This document shows positions 55,957 through 64,000 of a stretch of 64,000 nt of DNA, in pieces. The DNA lies in contig NZ_JAHFZZ010000001.1 in the NCBI RefSeq assembly GCF_018603905.1, forward strand, positions 310,001 through 374,000. Reading direction: 5' to 3'. Position 1 is the first letter of the stretch; every line of letters starts with the position of its first letter. The stretch is from Nonomuraea sp. NEAU-A123 (GTDB lineage: Bacteria > Actinomycetota > Actinomycetes > Streptosporangiales > Streptosporangiaceae). The notes under the pieces are model-generated. The model was not told the DNA's origin. It saw nothing but the letters and a program-made list of their open reading frames with translations, and made no database searches. The translations under genes and the position numbers were made by a program.

Positions 55957-57279
55957 TCAAGCCCCGTCCGCGCGTACGTCTATCACCTGCCCGGTCAGGT
56001 CGGAGACGAGGACGTCGAGTGCGGTCCGAGCGATCGCACTCGGCGAGAGCGGGCCGAGCTTGACGCAGTTGACCCGGATGCCGTCGTCGGCCCACTCGTC
56101 GGCCAGCGCCCGCGTGAGGTCGACGACGGCGGCCTCCGTCGAGGAGCCGAGGCTGTGGCCGGCCCGGCCCCCGGTGCAGAGCAGCAGGCGGCCCGCGCTC
56201 TCGCGCAGGTGCGGGTAGGCGGCGCGGGCCACGTTGACCGGGCCCAGGTAGTCGAGGCCCACGGTCTCGGCGATGGTCTCGTGGGTGACCTCGGCGAGCC
56301 TGCCCGTGTGCGGCGCGCCCGGGGTGTTGACCACGAAGTCGATCCGGCCCACCTGCGCCAGCGCCTTGACCACCGAGTCGTAGTCCTCCACCCGCACCCC
56401 GTTCTGGGCGCGCGAGAAGGAGTGCACGCGGGCGCCGTGGCCGGCGGCGAGCTCGACGACGTCGGCGCCGATGCCCTGGCCGCCGTCGAAGACCACCAGG
56501 GTCCGGCCGTCGAGTGCCTCGCGGTAGTCCCGCGCGTCCGGGCGGGGCGCGCCGGCGCCGGCGAGCTGGAGGAGCTTGTCGGCGATGTACACGTCGACCG
56601 GGTGCGTGATCTTCATGTTCTGCTCGCTGCCCGGCACGATGTAGATCGGGACGTCGGGCAGGTAGCGCAGCAGCACGCCACAGTCGTCGGTGGCCGGCCG
56701 CTGATCGAAGTCGGGGTCGGCGAAGGCCAGCTCGTACGCCTCGCGGATCAGCGACAGGCGGAAGCACTGCGGTGTCTGGGCCCGCCGCAGCCATGATCTG
56801 TCGGGAATGTCGTGGATGATGTCGCCACCTGGTCCGGGAGCGGCCACCAGGATGGTGTCAGAGCTCGGGATCGCCACCTCCACGGCCGAATACGTCCGCA
56901 GAGCCCTGACACACTCCGTGATGATCCGGGGCTCCAGGAGGGGCCGTACAGCGTCGTGCAGGAGCACGTTGCACTCCTGCGGGCCCAGCGCCTTGAGCGC
57001 GCGCCACGTGCTCTCCGTACGGCTCGCGCCGCCCTCGACGATCTGGCTGACCTTGTCGAAACCGCCCTTCTCCACGATCTCCCCGACCGTGTCGGCGAAG
57101 CCCGGGGCCATCAGCACCACGATCTCGTCGATCTCGGGTGAGCCGTTGAACAGGGCGAGCGTGTGCTCCAAAATCGTCCTGCCGGCGATCTTGATGAGCT
57201 GCTTCGGCGTGTCGAGCCCGATACGCCGGCCCACACCGCCTGCCAGGACGACTCCTACGGAGCGCAGCCGAGATTCCAT
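55957..57279 (-). CDS. CDP-ribitol-synthase-like fusion (IspD/TarI + SDR)
   Basis: 440 residues. The N-terminal cytidylyltransferase has LAGGVGRRIG and LLHDAVRPLL, with TDDCG as in TarI/IspD proteins. The C-terminal half is an SDR domain, as in Bcs1, which reduces ribulose-5-phosphate and makes CDP-ribitol. Here the SDR nucleotide motif is DGGQGIG, and the usual Tyr-x-x-x-Lys is Gly378...Glu382 in SSTEAAV, so reductase catalysis may be lost. It is divergent from the next gene. Confidence 0.85.
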   Translation of the reverse strand: MESRLRSVGVVLAGGVGRRIGLDTPKQLIKIAGRTILEHTLALFNGSPEIDEIVVLMAPGFADTVGEIVEKGGFDKVSQIVEGGASRTESTWRALKALGPQECNVLLHDAVRPLLEPRIITECVRALRTYSAVEVAIPSSDTILVAAPGPGGDIIHDIPDRSWLRRAQTPQCFRLSLIREAYELAFADPDFDQRPATDDCGVLLRYLPDVPIYIVPGSEQNMKITHPVDVYIADKLLQLAGAGAPRPDARDYREALDGRTLVVFDGGQGIGADVVELAAGHGARVHSFSRAQNGVRVEDYDSVVKALAQVGRIDFVVNTPGAPHTGRLAEVTHETIAETVGLDYLGPVNVARAAYPHLRESAGRLLLCTGGRAGHSLGSSTEAAVVDLTRALADEWADDGIRVNCVKLGPLSPSAIARTALDVLVSDLTGQVIDVRADGA

Positions 57280-57374
57280 ACGGCGAGGGTAACGGTCCGG
57301 TTCCGTGATATCGCGTTGCCCTGTCGCTACGCTGTGTCCACGCTCTCCCTCGCGAACGGGAGGAGTCCTGTGCT

Positions 57375-58850
57375 GTGACCGACTCAGTGAAGCCTGTTTC
57401 ATTCACCCGCGAGAGCACGACCTCGGTGGTGCTGCTCGCCACGACACCGGCCTGCAGGCTCTCCTGCGCCGACGGCACGCTGCTCGACCGGCTCAACGGC
57501 CAGCTCGCCGAGCTTTCCGTCCTCGATGTCCAGGTGGTGTCCCCGAGTGACGGGCTCGGCGGGCTCAGCGCCGACCTGCGCGGCATCGCCAAGATCGCGC
57601 GCGTCGCGCCGGGCGCGGTGGTCGTGCTGCCCGCCGACCTCGTCGCCCACACCGACGCGCTCGCGCTGCTCCTGGAGCATCCCGCGCGCGACACGAGCGC
57701 CCTGGTCTCCTACGACGCCACCGCCACGCCGATGCGCCCGCCCGTGCGGGTCGAGAGCGGCAAGGTCGTCGCGGCCGGCAGCTCATTCCACCTCGTCCCC
57801 GAGGCCAACGCCACCTTCCGCGGCGTGCTCCAGGCGCGTGAGGCCGACCTGACCGCGCTGGCCGACGTCGCCGAGGAGCTGGCCGAGCTCGCCGAGATGG
57901 GCAAGCTGGGCCCCGTCACCACCGTCGAGGCGGTCGATCTGCTGCTGGTGGGCCTGGTCAGGTCGGGCGTGGCGGTACGCGCCGCCTCGATCGGGCCGCT
58001 CCACTGCGACCGGGTGACCGGCCAGGTCTCGGCCGACAACGCGCTGGGCAGGCTCGCCGACGTCGACGAGTCCCGGGTACGCCTGGACACCGCGGTCAAG
58101 TCGAGCGACGGCTTCTTCAGCACCTACTTCGTCTCGTCCTGGACGCGCTATCTCATACGGCCCGCGGCCGCGCTGAAGCTCACGCCCAACGCCGTCACCG
58201 GCATCTCGATCGGCCTGGCCGTGCTGTCGTCGATCTGGTTCGCGGCGGGCAACCGCCCGGCGCAGCTCGCCGGGGCCGTGCTGCTCTACCTGTCGTTCTG
58301 CCTCGACTGTCTCGACGGCCAACTGGCCCGCTACACCCGCATGTTCTCGCCGCTCGGCGCCTGGATCGACTCCATGGCCGACCGGCTGAAGGAGTACGTC
58401 GTCTACGTGGGACTGGCCTTCGGCTACGCCGCGGGGCTGCCCTTGAGCGAGGGCGGGCCCGACGGCATCTGGTATCTAGCCGTCGCCGCGATGATCCTCC
58501 AGGTGGTACGACATTCGATCAACTACGCCTTCGGGGCCGCGGCGAAGGACGCGGGCCGTGTCGGCGTCCCGGGAGGCAAACCGGTGATTCCGCTCCACGA
58601 GTCGGCCGACGGCGGGCGCTACGGCGTACCCCCGCAGGGGGTGCTCCGCCTGGCGCGGCGCATGGAGCGCGAAAAGGTCCTGTGGTGGCTGAAGAAGATG
58701 ATCGTGTTGCCGATTGGGGAGCGAATGGCGCTGATCGCGATCACCGCCGGCGTCTACAACGCCCGGGTCACGTTCATCGCGTTGCTCGGCTGGGGCGGGG
58801 TGGCGGCCCTCTACCTGCTCGTCGGCCGGATCGCGAGGTCGGCGCGATGA
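57375..58850 (+). CDS. CDP-alcohol phosphatidyltransferase with N-terminal NTase-like domain
   Basis: 491 residues, GTG start. The C-terminal membrane domain carries CLDGQLARYTR then G and D-x3-D (GAWIDSMAD), the CDP-alcohol phosphatidyltransferase active site. The first 200 residues resemble a nucleotidyltransferase fold (VVVLPADLVAHTDAL) but lack LAAGxGxR. That layout recalls the inositol-phosphate IPCT-DIPPS fusion. It overlaps the DUF5941 gene. Confidence 0.85.
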   Translation: MTDSVKPVSFTRESTTSVVLLATTPACRLSCADGTLLDRLNGQLAELSVLDVQVVSPSDGLGGLSADLRGIAKIARVAPGAVVVLPADLVAHTDALALLLEHPARDTSALVSYDATATPMRPPVRVESGKVVAAGSSFHLVPEANATFRGVLQAREADLTALADVAEELAELAEMGKLGPVTTVEAVDLLLVGLVRSGVAVRAASIGPLHCDRVTGQVSADNALGRLADVDESRVRLDTAVKSSDGFFSTYFVSSWTRYLIRPAAALKLTPNAVTGISIGLAVLSSIWFAAGNRPAQLAGAVLLYLSFCLDCLDGQLARYTRMFSPLGAWIDSMADRLKEYVVYVGLAFGYAAGLPLSEGGPDGIWYLAVAAMILQVVRHSINYAFGAAAKDAGRVGVPGGKPVIPLHESADGGRYGVPPQGVLRLARRMEREKVLWWLKKMIVLPIGERMALIAITAGVYNARVTFIALLGWGGVAALYLLVGRIARSAR

Positions 58851-59470
58851 ACTCTGTCCACATGACGCCCGTGCCGAGCAGCACCGTCGTGGCCTATCGC
58901 GACGACGGGCCGCTGTCGCGCGGCATGGGAGCGCTCGTGTCGGGGCAGCTCCCGCCGCTGCCCCCGCTGATCGCCGGGGCGTTCGTGATCGGCGTGCTGC
59001 TGCTGATCGGCGTGGCCGGGTCCGAGGGGCTGGCGGTCTTCGCGCCCGCCGTGACGCTGCTGCTGGCCGGGCCGGGCAGCTCCCATCCGCATGACGGCCG
59101 GTTCGACTGGCTGGTGCCGCCGGTGCTGCGGTTGATCGAGTACACCTTCATCGCAGCCTGCGGGTTCGCCCACGACGTGCCGCCGGTGCTGATCTTCGCA
59201 CTGCTCGGCGCGCTGGCCTTCCACCACTACGACCTGATCTACCGGCTGCGTCAGCGCGTCTATCCGCCGCCGTGGCTGAGCACGTTCGGGCTGGGCTGGG
59301 ACGGGCGGATGATCGTGGTCTCGCTGGCGGCGCTCGTGGGCTTCGTCACCGGCGGATTCGTGCTGCTCGCCCTGTATCTGTGGGTCCTGTTCGGGTGGGA
59401 GAGCCTCACCTGCTGGCTCGCCACGGCTCCCTCCAGGGTGGCCGCGGCCGAGACGGAAACGCGAGACTAA
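58847..59470 (+). CDS. DUF5941 membrane protein
   Basis: 207 residues, ATGA overlap with the preceding gene. About five hydrophobic helices; motifs HHYDLIYRLRQRV and GLGWDGRM fit DUF5941. The family accompanies CDP-alcohol transferases in actinobacteria, but its activity is unknown. Confidence 0.75.
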   Translation: MNSVHMTPVPSSTVVAYRDDGPLSRGMGALVSGQLPPLPPLIAGAFVIGVLLLIGVAGSEGLAVFAPAVTLLLAGPGSSHPHDGRFDWLVPPVLRLIEYTFIAACGFAHDVPPVLIFALLGALAFHHYDLIYRLRQRVYPPPWLSTFGLGWDGRMIVVSLAALVGFVTGGFVLLALYLWVLFGWESLTCWLATAPSRVAAAETETRD

Positions 59471-59491
59471 CGGCCGATTACCCGGGGAGGG

Positions 59492-59514
59492 CCCAAAGGC
59501 AACTAACCTTTGGG
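59492..59514 (+). repeat. Hairpin between DUF5941 and nucleotidyltransferase genes
   Basis: CCCAAAGG and CCTTTGGG form perfect 8-base arms around a 7-base loop, 22 bases after the DUF5941 stop. There is no T-run. It may be a partial terminator or an operator for the next gene. Confidence 0.5.
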
Positions 59515-59560
59515 TCCTAAGTAGTCATGCCCGACTGAATGCCCGACTGAGGAGTGGACG

Positions 59561-60292
59561 TTGCTGGGAATGGTGCTGGCCGCTGGAGCCGGACGACGCC
59601 TGCGACCGTACACCGACACGCTGCCGAAGGCACTGGTGCCGGTCGACGGTGAGACCACGATCATGGACATCTCCCTGCGCAACCTCGCCGAGGTGGACCT
59701 GCGCGAGGTCGTGGTCGTCGTCGGTTACGCGGCGCAGGCCGTACATGAGCGAAAGGACGCGCTGGAGAAGCGGCACGGCGTCAAGCTCACTCTCGTGCAC
59801 AACGACAAGGCCGAGGAGTGGAACAACGCCTACTCCCTGTGGTGCGCGCGCGACTACTTCGCGCAGGGCGCGCTGCTCGTCAACGGCGACACCGTGCACC
59901 CCGTCTCGATCGAGAAGACGCTGCTGTCGGCCCCCGAGACCAGCGACATCCTGCTCGCGGTCGACAACGTGAAGCGGCTGGCCGACGAGGAGATGAAGGT
60001 CACCCTCGACGGCGACGACCTGAAGCGGATCACCAAGCTGATGGACCCGGCCACCGCCTACGGCGAGTACATCGGCGCCACGCTCATCCGCCCCGGCGCC
60101 GCCGAGCGCCTGGCCGACGCGCTGCGGGCCACCTTTGAGCGCGATCCGCAGCTCTACTACGAGGATGGCTACCAGGAGATGGTCGAGCGCGGCGAGCGCA
60201 TCCACGTCGCGCCTATCGGGGAGGTCGACTGGGTCGAGGTGGACAACCACGACGACCTGGCCAAGGCTCGCACCATAGCCGTTCGTTACTGA
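59561..60292 (+). CDS. Polyol/sugar-phosphate nucleotidyltransferase (LicC/IPCT-like)
   Basis: 243 residues. VLAAGAGRRLRPYTDTLPKAL is the nucleotide-binding motif; LVNGDTVH and the C-terminal WVEVDNHDDL complete it. Such enzymes make CDP-choline, CDP-inositol or similar. The start TTG at 59561 has aggagtgg; ATG at 59570 is an alternative. It lies 10 bases before the glycerol-phosphate dehydrogenase-like gene. Confidence 0.85.
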   Translation: MLGMVLAAGAGRRLRPYTDTLPKALVPVDGETTIMDISLRNLAEVDLREVVVVVGYAAQAVHERKDALEKRHGVKLTLVHNDKAEEWNNAYSLWCARDYFAQGALLVNGDTVHPVSIEKTLLSAPETSDILLAVDNVKRLADEEMKVTLDGDDLKRITKLMDPATAYGEYIGATLIRPGAAERLADALRATFERDPQLYYEDGYQEMVERGERIHVAPIGEVDWVEVDNHDDLAKARTIAVRY

Positions 60293-60302
60293 GGAGGCGG
60301 GT

Positions 60303-61361
60303 ATGCCGCTTCTAGCGCGGATGCTGCCCGCGCCGCTGGCCATCATGGTCAGGCGCGGCGCGGTCGCGGAGCTCGGCGCGCTGCTGGCCGACACCCGGGT
60401 GGCGACCTCCGGCCGGGTGGCCGTGGCCGTGGGCCCAGGGCAGGGCGACCACATCGAGGGCCTGATCGCGCCCACGCTCGATGAGGCCGAGGTGTTCAGG
60501 GTGTCCGACGGCTCGGTCGACGCGGCCGTCTCGCTCGGCGCCGACCTGCGTAAGGGCGCCTATGAGGTGGTCGTCGGCGTCGGCGGCGGCCGGACCATCG
60601 ACGCGACCAAGTACGCCGCCTCGCTGGCGGGCATTCCGATGGTCGCCGTGGCCACGAACCTCTCCCACGACGGCATCTGCTCGCCCACGGCCTCGCTGGT
60701 GTACGACGGCGGCAAGGGCACGTTCGGCGTGCCGATGCCGCTGGCGGTCCTGGTCGACCTCGACTTCGTGCACAGCGCACCGGAGTCGCTGGTCCGGTCG
60801 GGAGTCGGCGACGTGGTCAGCAACCTGTCGGCCATCGAGGACTGGCAGCTCGGCAACATGGAGCGCGGCGAGCCCATCGACGGGCTGGCCTGCTCGATGG
60901 CCCGCATCGCGGCCGAGGCGCTGATCGGCCGGGTCGACTCGATCGAGTCGGATGCCTTCCTCACCATTCTGGCGGAAGCGCTGATCATGTCCGGCATGTC
61001 GATGGTGATTGCCGGCTCGTCTCGGCCCGCGAGCGGTGGAGACCATGAGATCCTTCATGCCGTGGATCAGCTCTTCCCCGGCACCTCCAATCACGGCGAG
61101 CTCGCCGGGATCGGTGCCGCCTTCTGCTTCTTCCTCAGGGAGGACGCCGCCCGGCTCAAGCAGGTCACCGACTGCCTGCGACAGCACCAGTTGCCCGTCG
61201 TCCCGGCCGACATCGGCTTGACCAGCGAGCAGTTCTCCGAGGCCGTCACGCTGGCGCCGGCCACCCGTCCCGGCCGTTACACGATCCTGGAGCACCTGCG
61301 CATGCCGGAGTCCGAGGTCCGCGATCGGGTGGGGGACTATGTCCGGGCCTTCGGTAGCTGA
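60303..61361 (+). CDS. Glycerol-1-phosphate-dehydrogenase-like (iron-containing ADH family)
   Basis: 352 residues. NAD-binding VVGVGGGRTIDATKYAA and metal-site SHDGICSPTASL and SGGDHEILHAVD match G1P/AraM-type dehydrogenases. It would reduce a keto-polyol phosphate such as DHAP. With the nucleotidyltransferase before it and the CDP-alcohol transferase after it (overlap), it forms a three-step set. Confidence 0.83.
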   Translation: MPLLARMLPAPLAIMVRRGAVAELGALLADTRVATSGRVAVAVGPGQGDHIEGLIAPTLDEAEVFRVSDGSVDAAVSLGADLRKGAYEVVVGVGGGRTIDATKYAASLAGIPMVAVATNLSHDGICSPTASLVYDGGKGTFGVPMPLAVLVDLDFVHSAPESLVRSGVGDVVSNLSAIEDWQLGNMERGEPIDGLACSMARIAAEALIGRVDSIESDAFLTILAEALIMSGMSMVIAGSSRPASGGDHEILHAVDQLFPGTSNHGELAGIGAAFCFFLREDAARLKQVTDCLRQHQLPVVPADIGLTSEQFSEAVTLAPATRPGRYTILEHLRMPESEVRDRVGDYVRAFGS

Positions 61362-62106
61362 GCTCCGGCGGGTCGCCCAGCCCGCCGGACACCTGGAGCG
61401 CAGGAACGGCGAGCACTGGGCGGGCGTGCTCTACATGCGCAGGCTGTCCATCTACGTCACCTGGTTGATGACCAAGACGTCCGTCACGCCCAACCAGCTC
61501 ACCTGGGTCATGACGGTGGCGGGGATCCTGGCCGGAGTCGTGCTGGCCCTGCCGGGGCTGTGGGCCGCGGTGGCCGCCGCCCTGCTCGTCCAGGTCTACC
61601 TGCTGCTGGACTGCTCCGACGGCGAGCTGGCCCGCTGGACCGGGCAGACGTCGCTGGTCGGCGTCTACCTGGACCGCGTCGGCGCCTACTTCACCGAGGC
61701 CGCGGTGCTCGTCGGGCTGGGCTGGCGCGCATCGGCCGTCCTGCCTGACTGGTACACCGTGCTGGGCGTCGCCGCCGCGCTCGGCGCGATCCTCATCAAG
61801 GCCGAGACCGACCTCGTGGATGTGGCCAGGGCCAAGGGGGGCCTGCCCAATGCCACCGAGGCGTCCGTGGGGCAGTTCCGATCCGGGCTGCTGGGGCTGG
61901 CCAGGCGGGTGGTGGGGGCGACGCAATTCCACCGGATCATGCAGCCGATCGAGCTGTCGCTGCTCACGGTCGTGACCGCCGTCATCGACGCCGTCACCGG
62001 CGATCTGATGGCCACGCGCGTGCTCCTGGTCGTCTGCTTCGCGTCCGCCGCGCTGCAGACCGTCCTTCATCTGGTCAGCATCCTGGCATCGAGGCGGCTT
62101 GCGTGA
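61339..62106 (+). CDS. CDP-alcohol phosphatidyltransferase 2
   Basis: 255 residues. The active-site pattern is DCSDGELARWTGQTSLVGVY then LDRVGAY. Its first Met lies 23 bases inside the upstream gene, so translation is coupled. Membrane helices follow the motif. It would transfer the CDP-activated alcohol phosphate made by its neighbours. Confidence 0.88.
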   Translation: MSGPSVAELRRVAQPAGHLERRNGEHWAGVLYMRRLSIYVTWLMTKTSVTPNQLTWVMTVAGILAGVVLALPGLWAAVAAALLVQVYLLLDCSDGELARWTGQTSLVGVYLDRVGAYFTEAAVLVGLGWRASAVLPDWYTVLGVAAALGAILIKAETDLVDVARAKGGLPNATEASVGQFRSGLLGLARRVVGATQFHRIMQPIELSLLTVVTAVIDAVTGDLMATRVLLVVCFASAALQTVLHLVSILASRRLA

Positions 62107-62115
62107 ACGCACATC

Positions 62116-62141
62116 GGAACCGGCGGAGCCTCCCGATCGTC
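62116..62141 (+). promoter_or_regulatory. ECF-sigma-type promoter before the second glycosyltransferase
   Basis: GGAACC, exactly 16 bases, then CGTC: the SigE-class consensus of actinobacteria. It lies 123 bases before the GTG start. It would place this gene and the ABC gene under envelope-stress control. Confidence 0.45.
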
Positions 62142-62263
62142 GTATTGATCGGACGTCCGCCGTTCGGTGGGGGTTCACGTACGGTTCCGATACTCTTAGC
62201 TCCACCAATATCAGGAAATATGCATACCAGCAGACTCGGTGATCATGAAAGAATGCTCCGCCC

Positions 62264-63178
62264 GTGTTCTCGACGCGTCAGGACGATGACCCGTTGAAGA
62301 TCTCGTGCGTCATCCTCACCATGGGCAACCGGGTCGCGGAGCTGACCCGGGCGGTCGAGTCCGCGCTCAACCAGATCGACGGCGACGTCGAAGTGGTGAT
62401 CGTCGGCAACGGTGCCGACGTGCCCGAGGTGTCGGCGACGCCACCCGTGGGCTCGTCCGCGACCGTGAAGACGGTCCGGCTCGAACGCAACACCGGCATC
62501 CCGGCCGGCCGCAATCGCGGCGTCGAGGAATGCTCCGGTGATGTCGTGCTGTTCCTCGACGACGACGGCTGGTACGCCAACCAGAAGGTCGTGTCCCACG
62601 TACGCGACCGCTTCGCCACCGAGCCCGACCTCGCGGTCATCTCCTTCCGGGTGATGGACCCCGACGGCGGCATCGGCCAGCGGCGCCACGTGCCCCGCCT
62701 GCGCGCGGGCGACCCGGAACGCTCCTCACCCGTCACCACCTTTCTCGGCGGCGCCTCGGCGATCCGCCGCTCGGCCTTCCTCCAGGTGGGCGGCCTGCCG
62801 GAGCGGTTCTTCTACGCTCACGAGGAGACCGACCTGGCCTGGCGGCTGCTGGGCGAGGGCTACCGGATCGAGTACGACGCCGAGACGGTCATGTACCACC
62901 CGCAGGTCCCGCCGACGCGGCACGCCGAGTTCTACCGGCTGAACGCCCGCAACCGGGTGTGGCTGGCGCGGCGCAACCTGCCGTGGCCGCTGGCGGCCCT
63001 CTATCTGCTCGACTGGGTGGTGCTGACGCTCATCCGGGAGCGCCGGTCCGGGGTGGCGATCAAGGCGTGGTTCACCGGCTTCTTCGAAGGACTGCGGACA
63101 CCGGCCGGCGAGCGCCGCCCGATGGCCTGGCGCACCGCCTGGCGCATGGTGAAACTGGGCCGTCCGCCCATCGTGTGA
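62264..63178 (+). CDS. Family 2 glycosyltransferase
   Basis: 304 residues, GTG start. VILTMGNRVAELTRAVESAL opens the GT-A fold, FLDDDGWYAN is the DxD-type site, and HEETDLAWRLLGEGY is the acceptor-side motif. No clear membrane domain apart from a helix near the C-terminus. It probably extends the same glycan as the cluster genes. Confidence 0.9.
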   Translation: MFSTRQDDDPLKISCVILTMGNRVAELTRAVESALNQIDGDVEVVIVGNGADVPEVSATPPVGSSATVKTVRLERNTGIPAGRNRGVEECSGDVVLFLDDDGWYANQKVVSHVRDRFATEPDLAVISFRVMDPDGGIGQRRHVPRLRAGDPERSSPVTTFLGGASAIRRSAFLQVGGLPERFFYAHEETDLAWRLLGEGYRIEYDAETVMYHPQVPPTRHAEFYRLNARNRVWLARRNLPWPLAALYLLDWVVLTLIRERRSGVAIKAWFTGFFEGLRTPAGERRPMAWRTAWRMVKLGRPPIV

Positions 63179-63220
63179 GCCAGTCCTCAGACATCTGATG
63201 AATCTTGATAGCCTGCCCCG

Positions 63221-64000
63221 ATGGATCCTGTTACCGGTGGGGCTGTGCTCCGTGCTGTCGAGGTCGATGTCGTACGTGACGGGACTTCCCTGCTGCGGTC
63301 GATCTCTCTGACCGTCGGGCCGGGGGAGCACTGGGCGCTGCTGGGTCCCAACGGGGCCGGGAAGAGCACGCTGCTGGACCTCCTCGGGGCTGTGAAGCAC
63401 CCCACGCGCGGGATCGTCGAGGTTCTGGGCCATCGGCTCGGCCGGGTGGATATGCGAGAGCTCCGCTCGTTTCTGGGCCACGTCAATCCGCGGCACTCCT
63501 TGGAGTCCGGCCTCCGGGTCCGGGAACTGGTGCTGACCGGGGCCACCAACACCATCGAGCTCGTCCCTCGCTGGGTGCCCACCGCGGAGCAGGAGGAGCA
63601 GGCCCTGCGGCTGATCGGGGTGATGGGGATGGCCCGCAAGGCCGAGGCGCGGTGGCCCCACCTGTCCCAGGGAGAGCGGGGACGGGCGCTGATCGCGCGG
63701 GCCCTCATGCCGCGGCCCCGGCTGCTGTTGCTCGACGAGCCCGCCACCGGGCTGGACCTGGCCGCCCGGGAGCAGTTGCTCGGCAGCCTGGACGTGCTGC
63801 GCGGGGAGCATCCCGCGCTGGCCACCGTACTGGTGACCCATCATCTGGAAGAGCTGCCCGCCAGCACCACTCACGCGCTGCTGTTGCGGGAGGGCGAGTG
63901 CATGGCGTCGGGTCCGGTGGATGAGGTGCTGACCACCGACCTGGTGAGCAAGTGCTTCGACCACCCGGTGCGGATCAGCCGCGTCGACGGACGGTGGAGC
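63221..64000 (+). CDS. ABC transporter ATP-binding protein (partial, window end)
   Basis: At least 260 residues, open at the window edge. Walker A GPNGAGKSTLLDL, signature LSQGERGRA and LLLLDEPATGLD are present. The ATG at 63221 follows the second glycosyltransferase by 42 bases. ModF-like or cluster-export function cannot be decided. Confidence 0.9.
   Translation, partial: MDPVTGGAVLRAVEVDVVRDGTSLLRSISLTVGPGEHWALLGPNGAGKSTLLDLLGAVKHPTRGIVEVLGHRLGRVDMRELRSFLGHVNPRHSLESGLRVRELVLTGATNTIELVPRWVPTAEQEEQALRLIGVMGMARKAEARWPHLSQGERGRALIARALMPRPRLLLLDEPATGLDLAAREQLLGSLDVLRGEHPALATVLVTHHLEELPASTTHALLLREGECMASGPVDEVLTTDLVSKCFDHPVRISRVDGRWS

Overview
This is a high-GC (about 70%) actinobacterial chromosome segment with heavy GTG/TTG start use. 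The mycothiol-dependent formaldehyde dehydrogenase, the acyl-CoA carboxylase beta/epsilon pair, the Tad pilus locus with a BTAD/LysM membrane protein and the DUF5941/CDP-alcohol transferase cluster fit a sporulating filamentous actinomycete. Streptosporangiaceae (for example Nonomuraea) is my best guess, but that is inference. No rRNA, tRNA or CRISPR array was seen.

Layout. 1-5017 (-): a large EssC/EccC-like triple-ATPase gene, cut by the window start. 5495-14963 (+): a Tad/Flp pilus operon (CpaB-like, CpaE-like, CpaF, TadB, TadC, Flp-like pilin, three TadE/G-type pseudopilins, a 900-aa LysM/BTAD membrane protein, a lipoprotein), with most genes overlapping or abutting. A TnpB element (14964-about 16245) separates the operon from a following secreted protein gene. 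An MFS remnant and an Rpn-type C-terminal fragment follow. 17737-20725 (-): alkylation repair (Ogt, Ada-AlkA) and a NYN-domain protein. 20830-22616 (-): acyl-CoA carboxylase epsilon and beta. 22652-24981 (+): an ABC exporter. 25049-27670 (+): PEP carboxylase. 27673-31862 (-): epoxide hydrolase, FdhD and a formate-dehydrogenase-like molybdoenzyme. 31923-35972 (+): BirA, PH-domain protein, adenylate cyclase, mycothiol formaldehyde dehydrogenase and its MBL hydrolase. 36069-36744 (+): Bfd and bacterioferritin behind iron boxes. 36992-38940 (+): a two-component system. 38924-44104: GtrA, a lipoprotein, PurK/PurE, a HAD-like protein and UDP-glucose dehydrogenase. 44229-53381: accessory genes (acyl-CoA dehydrogenase, membrane protein, TetX-like monooxygenase, ATPase-nuclease, lipoproteins, LLM oxidoreductase, GNAT, STAS).

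53407-64000 is a cell-envelope block: an LCP ligase, two family-2 glycosyltransferases, a CDP-ribitol-synthase-like fusion, two CDP-alcohol phosphatidyltransferases, a DUF5941 membrane protein, a sugar/polyol-phosphate nucleotidyltransferase, a glycerol-1-phosphate-dehydrogenase-like enzyme and an ABC ATPase. Together they look like a pathway that makes CDP-activated polyols and builds a polyol-phosphate glycoconjugate. The CDP-ribitol synthase half lacks the SDR catalytic Tyr/Lys, and one CDP-alcohol transferase carries a degenerate nucleotidyltransferase-like domain. This is the best candidate for undescribed biochemistry in the window. Other points of note are a 9-residue-repeat small ORF coupled at both ends inside the Tad operon, the TnpB element with a candidate omegaRNA hairpin, and the dense palindromes between the TetX-like gene and the ATPase gene.
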